From the NCBI GenBank assembly GCA_014377915.1, contig JACMOT010000416.1, positions 1 through 33,491 of the forward strand: a stretch of DNA of 33,491 nucleotides. Direction: 5' to 3'. Source of the stretch: Tardiphaga sp. Its GTDB lineage: Bacteria; Pseudomonadota; Alphaproteobacteria; Rhizobiales; Xanthobacteraceae. Positions 25,638-33,491 of this stretch are shown in pieces. Numbering within the stretch: the stretch's first letter is position 1; every line of letters starts with the position of its first letter. Made by a program: the position numbers and the translations under genes. Below the pieces are notes generated by a model, which worked only from the letters and a program-made list of their open reading frames with translations, did not search any database and had not been told where the DNA came from.

Positions 25638-26606
25638 ATGGGTTTCTCGATGAAACATTCCGATCTGCACGGCGTCACCGTGGCCACCGTGCTGCCGTTC
25701 CGGCCCGATCTGACAATTGACTGGGACGGCTATCGCCAGATTATTGATTACTGCGCCTGCCCAGACGGCATCACGGCGGTGTTCGTCAACGGCCATGCCG
25801 GCGAAGGCGGATCGCTGTCCGACGAGGAACGTCATGAGGTGATCGTGCGGACGCGCGCGCAGATCGGCGCCAAGCCGCTGCTGGCGGGTATCATCGGCCA
25901 TTCCACCGCCGAATGTATCCGCCAGGCTCAGCTCGCCGAAGCCGCCGGTGCGGGTTGCGCGGTGCTGTTTCCGCCCGCGTCACTCGGCGGCGGGGCGTCG
26001 GCGACGTCCCGCGCGCCGGTGGCCTTTGTGCGGGCCGTCAGCGAGGCCATCGGCATTCCGGTGTCGGTGTTCCAGTATCCGCTGGCGTCGGGTTTCGGCT
26101 ATTCGCCGGAGACCCTGGCGCAGATCGCTGCGGTCCCCGGCGTGATTGCCATCAAGGAAGGCAGCGACACCATGCTGGCCTATGACGAGAACCGCCGCGC
26201 GGTGCACAACAGCAATCCGGACATCGCTTTCCTGCCGTCCAACTACAACTGGTTTCTGCCGCAACTGGCAGCGGGCGGCGACGGCATTCTCTCCGGTCTG
26301 GCGAGTCTGGCGCCGCGATTGCTGGCCGAGCTCTGGCAGGCCTCGGCCGCCGTCGATCTGCGTGCGATGCGCGCGGTCAATGAGCGGCTTTATCCGATCG
26401 TCCGCGCCATCTATGGGCCGGCACCGATGATCGATGCGCATACCCGCATCAAGGTCGGCCTCAAGGCCCTCGGTATCATCGAGCATGCCGGGCCGCGGCC
26501 GCCTCTGATGCCGGTGTTGCCTGAGCCGTGCGACGCGATTTCGGCGACGATCGGCGCGGCGCGCCGCGCCGGCGATATCGGTGTCGCTGATCGACGAACG
26601 CCATAG
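25638..26606 (+). CDS. Dihydrodipicolinate synthase family lyase (second, divergent copy)
   Basis: A 322-residue paralogue with the same fold: Tyr147 is in [10 protein letters not shown] and the Schiff-base Lys173 is in IAIKEGS. The usual G-T/S-T-G-E motif is replaced by [11 protein letters not shown], so the relay threonine is missing and a His-Ala pair stands in its place. The C-terminal part is extended with a proline-rich stretch after residue 290. ATG 25650 is an alternative start. It follows the first lyase by 22 bases. The two enzymes probably act in sequence or on different isomers. Similar divergent members include hydratase-aldolases, but I cannot assign one. Confidence 0.88.
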   Translation: MGFSMKHSDLHGVTVATVLPFRPDLTIDWDGYRQIIDYCACPDGITAVFVNGHAGEGGSLSDEERHEVIVRTRAQIGAKPLLAGIIGHSTAECIRQAQLAEAAGAGCAVLFPPASLGGGASATSRAPVAFVRAVSEAIGIPVSVFQYPLASGFGYSPETLAQIAAVPGVIAIKEGSDTMLAYDENRRAVHNSNPDIAFLPSNYNWFLPQLAAGGDGILSGLASLAPRLLAELWQASAAVDLRAMRAVNERLYPIVRAIYGPAPMIDAHTRIKVGLKALGIIEHAGPRPPLMPVLPEPCDAISATIGAARRAGDIGVADRRTP

Positions 26607-26684
26607 CATCCAACGCCGAGGCGCATCGGCGCGCTTCTTGCAAGACTGCACCACCACGCATTGGCGATGAGGCAGAGACGCTCC

Positions 26685-27380
26685 ATGAAGTTGTTCGATC
26701 CGGTCGCCTTCTTCGATTATCTGTTCAATCGCTTCCTGCTGGGCGGCGTCGCCGTCACGATCGGCCTGACGGTGGCGGCCGTGGTCGGCGGGCTCATTAT
26801 CGGCATGGTCATTGCCTGGATGCGCACCTCAAACAAGCAAGCCTTGAGCGGCTTTGCCCGGTTCTACATCTGGTTCTTCCGCGGCACGCCGTTGCTGATC
26901 CAGCTGGTGGTGATCTACACCGGCCTGCCGCATTTCGGATTGAAGTTCGGCGTCATCACCTGCGCCCTGATCGGCCTGATCCTCAACGAGGCGGCCTATC
27001 TGGCGGAGATCGTGCGCAGCGGTTTCCTCGCGGTGCCGCCGGGGCAGCGGGAAGCCGCCTGGGCGCTGGGACTGCCGCAATCCGTCACCTTGCGACGCGT
27101 GACGCTGCCGCAGGCGTTTCGGCTGATGATCCCGCCGCTCGGCAATTCCATCAACTCGTTGCTGAAGGCGACCTCGCTCGCTTCCGTCATCTCGGTCGAG
27201 GAGATCATGCGGCGCAGCGACATGCTGATGCAGGAACACTTTCAGGTGCTGGAGGTCTATGCCGCGGCGACCGTCTATTATCTGTTGCTCACCTCGCTAT
27301 GGGATGTGGTTCAGCGGCGACTGGAAAAACATTTCGGCCGCTCGACCGTGGCGCCCGTCGTTCGCCTGCAACGCGCATGA
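26685..27380 (+). CDS. Polar amino-acid ABC transporter permease (HisM/GlnP class)
   Basis: A 231-residue inner-membrane permease read from ATG 26685; TTG 26661 and ATG 26667 are in-frame alternatives. The family segments are [39 protein letters not shown] and the EAA loop [19 protein letters not shown], then [19 protein letters not shown]. This class normally works with a family 3 binding protein. None is adjacent, and the one at 18961-19797 in the divergent operon is the natural partner. Confidence 0.93.
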   Translation: MKLFDPVAFFDYLFNRFLLGGVAVTIGLTVAAVVGGLIIGMVIAWMRTSNKQALSGFARFYIWFFRGTPLLIQLVVIYTGLPHFGLKFGVITCALIGLILNEAAYLAEIVRSGFLAVPPGQREAAWALGLPQSVTLRRVTLPQAFRLMIPPLGNSINSLLKATSLASVISVEEIMRRSDMLMQEHFQVLEVYAAATVYYLLLTSLWDVVQRRLEKHFGRSTVAPVVRLQRA

Positions 27381-28177
27381 AGGAATTGTCCGTGGCCCCG
27401 CATCCAGCAACCGACCTCGACAACCAGCTAACCTCAGCGCGTGCGGTGCCGGCCGTCCGCATGGAGGCGGTCTATAAATATTACGGCGATTTCACCGCGT
27501 TGATCGAGATCGATCTCAATGTCGCCAAAGGCGAGAAGATCGTCATCTGCGGTCCTTCCGGATCGGGAAAATCGACGTTGATCCGCTGCATCAACCACAT
27601 CGAGAAGCACGACCAGGGCCTGATCTACGTCAATGGTGTCGAACTCGATGGCCAGACCAGAAACATCGACCAGGTCCGGCGCGATACCGGCATGGTGTTT
27701 CAGAATTTCAACCTGTTTCCGCACATGACCATTATCGACAATTGCATGATCGCGCCGATGACCGTCAACGGCCTCGGCAAAGCGGAGGCGAAGGACCTTG
27801 CCATGCACTTCCTGACCATGGTCAGGATCCCGGATCAGGCGATCAAATTTCCCGGTCAACTCTCCGGTGGCCAGCAGCAGCGCGTGGCCATTGCCCGCGC
27901 GCTGTGCATGCAGCCGAAGGTGATGCTGTTCGACGAGCCGACTTCCGCGCTTGATCCGGAAATGGTGAAGGAAGTACTGGAGACCATGAAGAAGCTGGCC
28001 GAGGAGGGCATGACCATGCTCTGCGTGACCCACGAAATGGGTTTTGCGCGCGAGGTCGCCGACCGCATCGTCTTCATGAATGAGGGGCGCATTGTCGAGC
28101 AGGGCAAGCCCGACGATTTTTTTGCCAACCCCAGGACCGAGCGAGCCCGGCTGTTTCTCGATCAGATCATTCGCTGA
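27377..28177 (+). CDS. Polar amino-acid ABC transporter ATPase (GlnQ/HisP class)
   Basis: A 266-residue ATPase starting at ATG 27377, overlapping the permease stop by 4 bases (ATGA). It has a Walker [10 protein letters not shown], a Q-loop [13 protein letters not shown], the signature [15 protein letters not shown], a Walker [15 protein letters not shown], and an H-loop [15 protein letters not shown]. This is the exact GlnQ/HisP pattern. It begins with a 30-residue tail before the conserved domain. It is the last gene of the plus-strand LacI-controlled operon; stem-loops follow 4 bases after the stop. Confidence 0.95.
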   Translation: MKELSVAPHPATDLDNQLTSARAVPAVRMEAVYKYYGDFTALIEIDLNVAKGEKIVICGPSGSGKSTLIRCINHIEKHDQGLIYVNGVELDGQTRNIDQVRRDTGMVFQNFNLFPHMTIIDNCMIAPMTVNGLGKAEAKDLAMHFLTMVRIPDQAIKFPGQLSGGQQQRVAIARALCMQPKVMLFDEPTSALDPEMVKEVLETMKKLAEEGMTMLCVTHEMGFAREVADRIVFMNEGRIVEQGKPDDFFANPRTERARLFLDQIIR

Positions 28178-28180
28178 CGC

Positions 28181-28237
28181 CTGACCTCGCAGGTCGGCAG
28201 CAATGCAACAGGCTGGACAACCGGTGTCCGAGCATTG
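28181..28237 (+). terminator. Tandem stem-loops after the transporter operon
   Basis: Directly after the ATPase stop, CTGACCT and AGGTCGG form a tight 3-base-loop hairpin (28181-28197). It is followed by a nested structure: outer stem CAATGC/GCATTG (28201-28206 with 28232-28237) enclosing GGACA/TGTCC (28215-28219 with 28225-28229). No T-run follows, so this may be a terminator or the upstream, structured part of the riboswitch leader. Confidence 0.4.
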
Positions 28238-28447
28238 ACGGTGCAACCGCCAGATGCCAGTTTCGTGATCGGTAGCGCTCGCAAGAGCTGCCAAGGGAAT
28301 GTGGTGCGCGGGCTTTGGCCGGCAACTCCACGGCTGCCCCCGCAACTGTAAGCGGTTAGCCGACGACCAGGAAACCACTGGGGACTGACAGGTTCCTGGG
28401 AAGGTGGTCGAAGGCATTGACCCGCAAGCCAGGAAACCTGCTGCCAG
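28238..28447 (+). promoter_or_regulatory. Cobalamin riboswitch
   Basis: The conserved adenosylcobalamin-riboswitch core is unmistakable. GGTGC opens near 28240, GGGAATGTGGTG is at 28295-28306, CCCCCGCAACTGTAAGCGG is at about 28337-28355, and the B12-box GCCAGGAAACCTGC is at 28428-28441. It lies upstream of the TonB-dependent receptor, so B12 or a related corrinoid should turn that receptor and the following gene off. A hairpin at 28513-28532 (CACAGGGC with GCCCGGTG around GAAG) between aptamer and start may be the expression platform. Confidence 0.95.
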
Positions 28448-28545
28448 TCATGGTCACACGCGAACGCGTCGGGCGGGGTGCTCCGAAGCGGCAAGAGTAG
28501 CTGTTCATCGGCCACAGGGCGAAGGCCCGGTGCACAGCAACCGCG

Positions 28546-30963
28546 GTGACGTGTAGACGATCGCCGTCGGACTCTGTTCACGTGTCAAAACCATTTTCCG
28601 GATTTCATCCTGGTCGTGCTGCGACCAGAATATTTCTGCATTCGTCAACGGCACCGCTTGGCCTGCTGCTGATGCTCGGCGCCATCTCGCCCGGCCTCGG
28701 TCAGACCGCAACTCCGCTGAGCCCGGCGCCCCTCGACCCGGTACTGGTGACCTCGCCGGACCGCAAGCCCGCGCAGCGCCGGGCCGCGGCGCAGGGCGGC
28801 GCCATGCGTCGCGCGCCGGCGCAGGCTGCCGCGTCGGTGGCGACGCCCGGCAATCCCGGCCCTGCGACCACGCCGCTCAACAGCAATGTCGTTGCCGCCA
28901 GCGCCAGCCGACTCGGGCTGACGGTGCGCGAGACCCCGGCTACCGTGGAAGTGGTCGACCAGCAAACCATCCAGGAACAGGGCTACCGCACCACGTCCGA
29001 AGTCGCGCAGGGCGCCGTCGGCGTCACCTCCGGCGACGGCCCGGGAGAGCCGGCCGGCTTCTCGATGCGCGGCTACAGCAACAGCCAGATCAACATGCTC
29101 TATAACGGCATCAAGATCGGTCCGCAGAACATGACCTCGCGTCCGATGGACACCGGCAGCCTGCAAAGCGTCGAATTCCTCAAGGGGCCGGCGTCGCTGA
29201 TCTCCGGCGAGGGCGCCGCCGGCGGCGCCATCAATTTCGTCAGCAAGCAGCCGACCGCCGGGCCAATCCGCAACGAGGCCTATTTCTCCTGGGATTCGCT
29301 GAATTCGTTTCGCGCGCAATACGGCTCCGGCGGCAGCACGCTGGTCGAAGGGCTGGACTACCGCTTCGATGTCGGACGCTCGTTACTGAACGGTTTCATC
29401 GACGATACCGACACCAGGACCTTCAACGCCTCCGGACAGCTCAACTATCGCATTTCCAGCGACTTCAAGGTGTGGGGCGCGATCGAATACAAGCAGGATA
29501 ATTCGCGTCCCTATTGGGGCACGCCGCTGGTGCCCGCAGCGTTCAGCGGTGCCAATGCCACCAGCGGTATTGTCTCTGGCAATTATGTCTCGAATTACAA
29601 CGGCACCAATCTCGGTGCGGTGACCATCGATCGGCGTACGTTGAGCACCAATTACAACGTGTTCGATAATTACGCCAAGGCCGACGAACTCTGGCTGCGC
29701 GGCGGATTCGAGTGGAACATCAGCCGTGACCTCACCCTGAAGAGTCAGATCTACGGCTACAACACGCAACGCGAATGGCGCAACAACGAGGTCTCGGCCT
29801 TTAACGCCAACACCAATACGGTCGATCGCGAGCGCTTCTTCGTCGCCCATGACCAGAAGCTGATTGGCAACGTCACCGACCTGACCTGGGATGCCAACCT
29901 TGGCGGTCTGGACAACCGGCTGGTGACCACGCTGGCGGCGAGTACGCTCGATTTCAACCGTCCGGGTGCGGCGAATTTTCCCGGCGACTCCGTTTCGCTG
30001 GTCGACCCGCCGCGCGGCAATTACGGGCTGCTGACGACGCGGCTGCAGACCGCCAATATCGACAACGTGTCGCTATCGGTCGAGGACCGGCTGAAGATCA
30101 CGCAAAACTTTGCGCTGATCGGCGGCCTACGCGTCGAATATATCGGGCTTGACCGTGACTCGCAGAATGTCGCGGGCGGCAGCCTGGCAGGATATCCGTT
30201 CTCCAGGAGCTGGGCGCCGGTGACGGGACGCGTCGGCTACACTTGGGAGGCCATTCCCGGCATGACCTTCTACAGCCAGTACGCCACCGGGGCGGATGTC
30301 GCGGCCAACAATATCTTCCTGCTCGGCGCGCTGCAGCCGCTCGACCTCACGACGTCGCGGACTTATGAGACCGGCGTCAAGCAGTTGTTCTGGGGCAACC
30401 GCGCCGAATGGTCGTTTTCGGCGTTCGATATCGAGCGCAAGAACGTCTATGCCGCGCAGGGCGGCCAGACGCTCAGCCTGGCCGGCCGCCAGGACTCCCA
30501 GGGCGTCGAAATCGCGCTGGCGGTGCGGCCCACCGAGGCCTGGAAGCTCTGGGGCAATTTCGCCTATGTCGAGGCGCGTTACGCTGATTATAATTTTGTC
30601 GGCGGTTCGTTTTCCGGCAATACGCCACCCAACGCGCCGCGGATCGTCGGCAATGCCGGCGCGTCGTATCGTTTTGCCACCGCGCTGCCGGTTGAAATCG
30701 GCGCCTCTCTCCGTCATGTCGGCGATCGCTTCAATACCGACGCCAATATGGTCACGCTGAAAGCCTATACCGTCGCGGATGTCTTCGCTTTCGTCGACAT
30801 TCCTAAAATCTACTTTCCGGCAGTGGCCGAGACCCGCATCGCCTTCCGTGTCCGCAATCTCGCCGACACGCGTTACGCCATCTGGGGCGATCCGTTCTAT
30901 CCCGACCAGATCCTGCTCGGTGCGCCGCGGACCTACGAAGTATCGGCCAATTTCAAATGGTAG
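28546..30963 (+). CDS. TonB-dependent outer-membrane receptor, siderophore-receptor type
   Basis: An 805-residue outer-membrane receptor read from GTG 28546; GTG 28582 is an equally possible start. The signal peptide core is APLGLLLMLGAISPGLGQ. A long low-complexity Ala/Pro linker follows, then a TonB-box-like DPVLVTS. The plug domain is at about residues 115-230 (RETPATVEVVDQQTIQEQG, FSMRGYSNSQINMLYNGIK, SVEFLKGPASLISGEGAAGG). A beta barrel ends in Y-E-V-S-A-N-F-K-W, the standard aromatic terminus. Sequence style is FhuA/ferric-siderophore rather than short BtuB, yet a cobalamin riboswitch controls it. It is followed 12 bases later by a PepSY membrane protein. The ligand is probably corrinoid or a cobalt/metal chelate; a siderophore remains possible. 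Confidence 0.92.
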   Translation: MTCRRSPSDSVHVSKPFSGFHPGRAATRIFLHSSTAPLGLLLMLGAISPGLGQTATPLSPAPLDPVLVTSPDRKPAQRRAAAQGGAMRRAPAQAAASVATPGNPGPATTPLNSNVVAASASRLGLTVRETPATVEVVDQQTIQEQGYRTTSEVAQGAVGVTSGDGPGEPAGFSMRGYSNSQINMLYNGIKIGPQNMTSRPMDTGSLQSVEFLKGPASLISGEGAAGGAINFVSKQPTAGPIRNEAYFSWDSLNSFRAQYGSGGSTLVEGLDYRFDVGRSLLNGFIDDTDTRTFNASGQLNYRISSDFKVWGAIEYKQDNSRPYWGTPLVPAAFSGANATSGIVSGNYVSNYNGTNLGAVTIDRRTLSTNYNVFDNYAKADELWLRGGFEWNISRDLTLKSQIYGYNTQREWRNNEVSAFNANTNTVDRERFFVAHDQKLIGNVTDLTWDANLGGLDNRLVTTLAASTLDFNRPGAANFPGDSVSLVDPPRGNYGLLTTRLQTANIDNVSLSVEDRLKITQNFALIGGLRVEYIGLDRDSQNVAGGSLAGYPFSRSWAPVTGRVGYTWEAIPGMTFYSQYATGADVAANNIFLLGALQPLDLTTSRTYETGVKQLFWGNRAEWSFSAFDIERKNVYAAQGGQTLSLAGRQDSQGVEIALAVRPTEAWKLWGNFAYVEARYADYNFVGGSFSGNTPPNAPRIVGNAGASYRFATALPVEIGASLRHVGDRFNTDANMVTLKAYTVADVFAFVDIPKIYFPAVAETRIAFRVRNLADTRYAIWGDPFYPDQILLGAPRTYEVSANFKW

Positions 30964-30975
30964 GGCGCTGACCGC

Positions 30976-32415
30976 ATGATGCGCGCGCTGATCCTGCTGC
31001 ACCGCTGGCTGGGCGTCGCCTTTGGCCTGCTGTTCGCGATGTGGTTTGCCACCGGCATTGTCATGCACTTCGTGCCGTTTCCGTCGCTGACGGAGACGGA
31101 ACGCGTGGCCGGGCTGATGCCGCTGGACCCCGCCGCCGCCGGACTAGGTCCCGCCGCCGCCATTGCTGCGAGTGGGATCGACGTCGCCGATCGCGTCCGG
31201 CTGTTCAACCGCGTCGATGGCGCGGTCTACCTCGTCTCGGGTGCAATCTCCTTTCGTGCGCTGCGCGCCAGCGATGGCACTTCCGCCGCCGTCACGTCGG
31301 AACGAACAGCGCTGGCGATCGCGGTCGATCATGCACGCCGGCGCGGGCTGGAGGCGAGCGGGGCCGCATTCGTCGAACGCGCCGATCATGATCAATGGAC
31401 GGTGCCGAACCGCTATGACCCGCACCGGCCGCTATACCGGATTGCGCTACACGACGAGCCCGGGACGGATCTCTACATATCGTCGGCGACGGGCGAGGTG
31501 CTGCTCGACACCACGCGCCACGAGCGCGCGTGGAATTATGTCGGCAGCGTCGCGCACTGGATCTATCCAACGGGTCTGCGCCGCCACTGGGCGGCCTGGG
31601 ATCGCACCGTGTGGTGGTTGTCGCTGGCCGCCGTGTTCGCCGCCGCATCCGGGGCGCTGCTCGGCAGCCTTCGTTTCCGGAAAGCCTGTCGCCGTCTCGC
31701 ACGCGCGCCAACCGGCTGGCACGCCTGGCACCATGTGCTCGGCCTGCTCAGCATGACCTTTGTCCTGACCTGGATCGTCAGCGGCTGGCTGTCGATGGAC
31801 CATGGCCGGCTGTTTTCGCGCGGCGAGGTGACCGCCGCGGAGGCGGCGGGGCTCGCCGCTTCACCACCGTGGCCAAGGTTGCCATTTGTGGAATGGTCCG
31901 GCGCGACGGAAGCCGCGCGCGAGATCGAATGGTTCGCGTTTGCAGGAACGTTTTTCCGGCGCGAGCGGATCGGTGTTGCCACCCAGCGGCTGCGACGATG
32001 GGACTCGCAAGCGGTGGAACCGGCACCGCGCTCTTTCCTCACATCAGCGGAGATCGATGCCCAGATCGCCCGCATCTCGTCCGGATGCTCACCGGCCGTG
32101 CTGATCGCTCCGGACGACAGCTACAGCGCAGCCTCGTCGATGCCAGGCGCGCCGGTATTCCGGTCGGTGTGCGGCGATGTCTGGTTTCATGTCGACGGCG
32201 CCAGCGGCGCGCTGCTGGAACGGCTTGATCCATCACGGCGTACCTACCGCTGGGTCTACAGCGCCCTGCACAGCTGGGATGTTCCGCCCTTGATGGCATG
32301 GCCCATGCTGCGCAGCAGCCTGATGGTGATGCTGTGCGGGCTCGGCCTGCTGTTCAGCGTCACCGGCGTCGTTCTCGGCTGGCGCCGGCTGCGACGCGAT
32401 CTGACGCCGCGCTGA
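30976..32415 (+). CDS. PepSY-associated transmembrane protein
   Basis: A 479-residue inner-membrane protein of the PepSY_TM type. The first helix, at about residues 6-30, has the family LLHRWLGVAFGLLFAMWFATG motif (H-R-W-x-G). Two more helices are near 213-235 and 258-282, the latter after HAWHHVLG, and a last one is near 448-470. Conserved His residues on the first and third helices may bind haem, as reported for the related siderophore reductase FoxB; this is family knowledge. Large periplasmic loops lie between the helices. In other loci such proteins sit beside siderophore receptors and help release the metal by reduction. Here the gene lies in the riboswitch-controlled operon, which suggests corrinoid or cobalt-complex processing. 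Confidence 0.85.
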   Translation: MMRALILLHRWLGVAFGLLFAMWFATGIVMHFVPFPSLTETERVAGLMPLDPAAAGLGPAAAIAASGIDVADRVRLFNRVDGAVYLVSGAISFRALRASDGTSAAVTSERTALAIAVDHARRRGLEASGAAFVERADHDQWTVPNRYDPHRPLYRIALHDEPGTDLYISSATGEVLLDTTRHERAWNYVGSVAHWIYPTGLRRHWAAWDRTVWWLSLAAVFAAASGALLGSLRFRKACRRLARAPTGWHAWHHVLGLLSMTFVLTWIVSGWLSMDHGRLFSRGEVTAAEAAGLAASPPWPRLPFVEWSGATEAAREIEWFAFAGTFFRRERIGVATQRLRRWDSQAVEPAPRSFLTSAEIDAQIARISSGCSPAVLIAPDDSYSAASSMPGAPVFRSVCGDVWFHVDGASGALLERLDPSRRTYRWVYSALHSWDVPPLMAWPMLRSSLMVMLCGLGLLFSVTGVVLGWRRLRRDLTPR

Positions 32416-32582
32416 CCCCCGCCGCGAGACGTGACGCCCTGTTCGCGGGGATTCGACAGATGTGCCTGCGCACTTTCCTTGAGCGCATCCCGACATAACT
32501 TGAACTGCCTTCCCGACTCACGGGCGCCACGCTGGACGATCGCAGCTTCCAGCCCCGGCCGCGAGCAGCGTCGGCATCGTTC

Positions 32583-32592
32583 GTTTTAAAAC
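32583..32592. promoter_or_regulatory. AT-rich palindrome before the TetR gene
   Basis: GTTTTAAAAC is a perfect 10-bp palindrome 22 bases before the TetR start, in the 198-bp gap after the PepSY gene. It may be part of a promoter or an autoregulatory site; no -35 partner is convincing. A 6-bp CCCCGC/GCGGGG stem around 32417-32450 may end the receptor operon weakly. Confidence 0.3.
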
Positions 32593-32613
32593 TTTCTCGA
32601 CCGTGGTACATCG

Positions 32614-33354
32614 ATGGCCAATCGACATGCGCGACAGGAATTCCGGTTGGCCAAGGTAAAGAAGGCACAGAGGTGGCAGCGCGATCCCGAGGGCATGCGA
32701 ATCCGCATCCTCGAGGCGGCGAAGAAGGAATTCGCTAGCCGTGGACTCGCCGGCGCGCGGGTCGACCGCATTGCCGTGGCCGCCGGCGCCAACAAGCGCA
32801 TGCTGTATTACCACGTCGGCAACAAGGAAGTTCTTTACCTCGCGGTGCTCGAAGCCGCCTACGAACAGATCCGCGACGAAGAGCGCGCGCTCGATCTCGA
32901 ACATCTCGATCCGCCCGACGCGATTGAACGGTTGATCAGCTTCACCTGGAACTACTTTCTGCGAAACCCGGAGTTTCTGGCGCTCCTCAACACCGAAAAT
33001 CTGGAGCGTGCCGAACATCTGAAGCGCTCCGACAAGGTAAAGTCGATGCATTCGCCGTTCGTCGAGATGATCGGCACGGTGGTGCGTCGAGGCGTTGCCA
33101 GCGGCGACTTCAAGGTCGCGATGGACCCGGTGCAGCTGTATATTTCGATCGCCGCGCTGAGCTTTTTCTACCTCGCCAACAATGCCACGTTGAGCGTGAT
33201 TTTCGGCCGCGATCTGCTGGCCCAACCGGCCAAGGATGAGCGGCTGGCCCACATGGTGCGCCTCGTTCTGGCGGCCCTGACGGGCCGGTCGGCGGCCGAG
33301 TTCCCGACGCCAAAGCCACCGGCCGAACCCGCGCCGGTCCGCCAGCCTGCCTGA
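32614..33354 (+). CDS. TetR/AcrR-family transcriptional regulator
   Basis: A 246-residue regulator. The DNA-binding domain at about residues 28-75 contains ILEAAKKEFASRGLAGARVD, then IAVAAGANKRMLYYHVGNKE, the classic TetR recognition helix region. The C-terminal ligand domain has many aromatic residues (WNYFLRNPEFLALLNTEN, LSFFYLANN) and ends in a Pro-rich tail. Its closest style is the RutR/TetR_C group. It is followed by a strong-looking promoter and a truncated gene, which it probably controls. A connection with the B12-regulated genes upstream is not supported. Confidence 0.93.
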   Translation: MANRHARQEFRLAKVKKAQRWQRDPEGMRIRILEAAKKEFASRGLAGARVDRIAVAAGANKRMLYYHVGNKEVLYLAVLEAAYEQIRDEERALDLEHLDPPDAIERLISFTWNYFLRNPEFLALLNTENLERAEHLKRSDKVKSMHSPFVEMIGTVVRRGVASGDFKVAMDPVQLYISIAALSFFYLANNATLSVIFGRDLLAQPAKDERLAHMVRLVLAALTGRSAAEFPTPKPPAEPAPVRQPA

Positions 33355-33378
33355 TATTGCTAGGGAATCTTACTTGAA

Positions 33379-33417
33379 CGGGCGCCCGATTGACAATTGG
33401 AGGCGCGCGGGTAGTAT
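33379..33417 (+). promoter_or_regulatory. Candidate sigma70 promoter of the truncated downstream gene
   Basis: TTGACA (33390-33395) and TAGTAT (33412-33417) are spaced by 16 bases. The 10-bp palindrome CGGGCGCCCG (33379-33388) lies just upstream and could be the end of the tetR transcript or a regulator site. Confidence 0.55.
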
Positions 33418-33469
33418 TTATCCAACAAGTTAAATGCTGCCGCGAAGACGGCGTGTTGGAGAGAAGCGC

Positions 33470-33491
33470 GTGAGCAATGCCAAGGGCCGAG
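33470..33491 (+). CDS. Start of an unidentified gene, cut by the window end
   Basis: GTG 33470 has GGAGAG 6 bases upstream and reads M-S-N-A-K-G-R before the sequence ends. It lies about 50 bases after the -10 box of a good sigma70-like promoter. It is too short to identify, but it is probably the target of the neighbouring TetR regulator. Confidence 0.45.

Noticed and set aside
28178..28545. Fur or Irr iron-control box before the TonB receptor
   Set aside because: No 19-bp Fur-like or TTTAGAA-type inverted repeat is visible; the cobalamin riboswitch accounts for the regulation.
1..33491. Mobile element, phage, tRNA, rRNA or CRISPR array
   Set aside because: I found no transposase, integrase or phage protein, no regular repeat-spacer pattern, and no recognisable structural RNA other than the riboswitch.

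Overview
The window is high-GC chromosomal DNA from what looks like an alphaproteobacterium, probably of the Bradyrhizobium/Rhodopseudomonas (Nitrobacteraceae) type. The basis is general: dense GC-rich coding, many ABC uptake systems, and catabolic operons each beside their own regulator. There is no rRNA marker, so the genus is an inference. I see no tRNA, rRNA, insertion sequence, phage gene or CRISPR array.

Region 1 (1-1435, +) is a tight three-gene run: the 3' end of an ICMT/PEMT-like membrane methyltransferase, a UbiG-like SAM methyltransferase and a DUF4149-like membrane protein.

Region 2 (1522-13597) looks like a dedicated uptake and degradation system for an amide-bearing or peptide-like compound. 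It has a flavin monooxygenase (-), a divergent GntR/FCD regulator, a penicillin-acylase-family Ntn hydrolase without a signal peptide, a class III aminotransferase, and a complete Dpp/Opp-type ABC importer (binding protein, two permeases, two ATPases). An AT-rich palindrome, core TATAT(G/C)ATATA, sits in front of the monooxygenase, the acylase and the aminotransferase-importer operon, which marks a local GntR regulon. A branched-chain amino-acid-type importer (13665-18203, -) converges on it.

Region 3 (18204-18960) is mostly intergenic, with one small unknown ORF and two stem-loops.

Region 4 (18961-28177) is a divergent locus organised by a LacI regulator. The minus arm encodes LacI, a tautomerase, an acyl-CoA dehydrogenase, a CoA-transferase, a MaoC hydratase and a family 3 binding protein. 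The plus arm encodes two dihydrodipicolinate-synthase-family lyases plus the permease and ATPase that would match that binding protein. Two LacI-type operators lie in the divergent promoter region. Together this reads as import, aldol cleavage or deamination, then CoA activation and beta-oxidation-like steps on an unidentified substrate.

Region 5 (28178-32415) has a clear cobalamin riboswitch ahead of a siderophore-type TonB-dependent receptor and a PepSY membrane protein. This is an uncommon pairing that suggests corrinoid or cobalt acquisition rather than ordinary iron uptake.

Region 6 (32416-33491) holds a TetR regulator, then a good sigma70-like promoter and the first codons of a gene that runs off the window.

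The most likely undescribed systems are the palindrome-defined acylase/monooxygenase regulon, the LacI-controlled lyase/CoA pathway, and the B12-controlled TonB receptor-PepSY pair.
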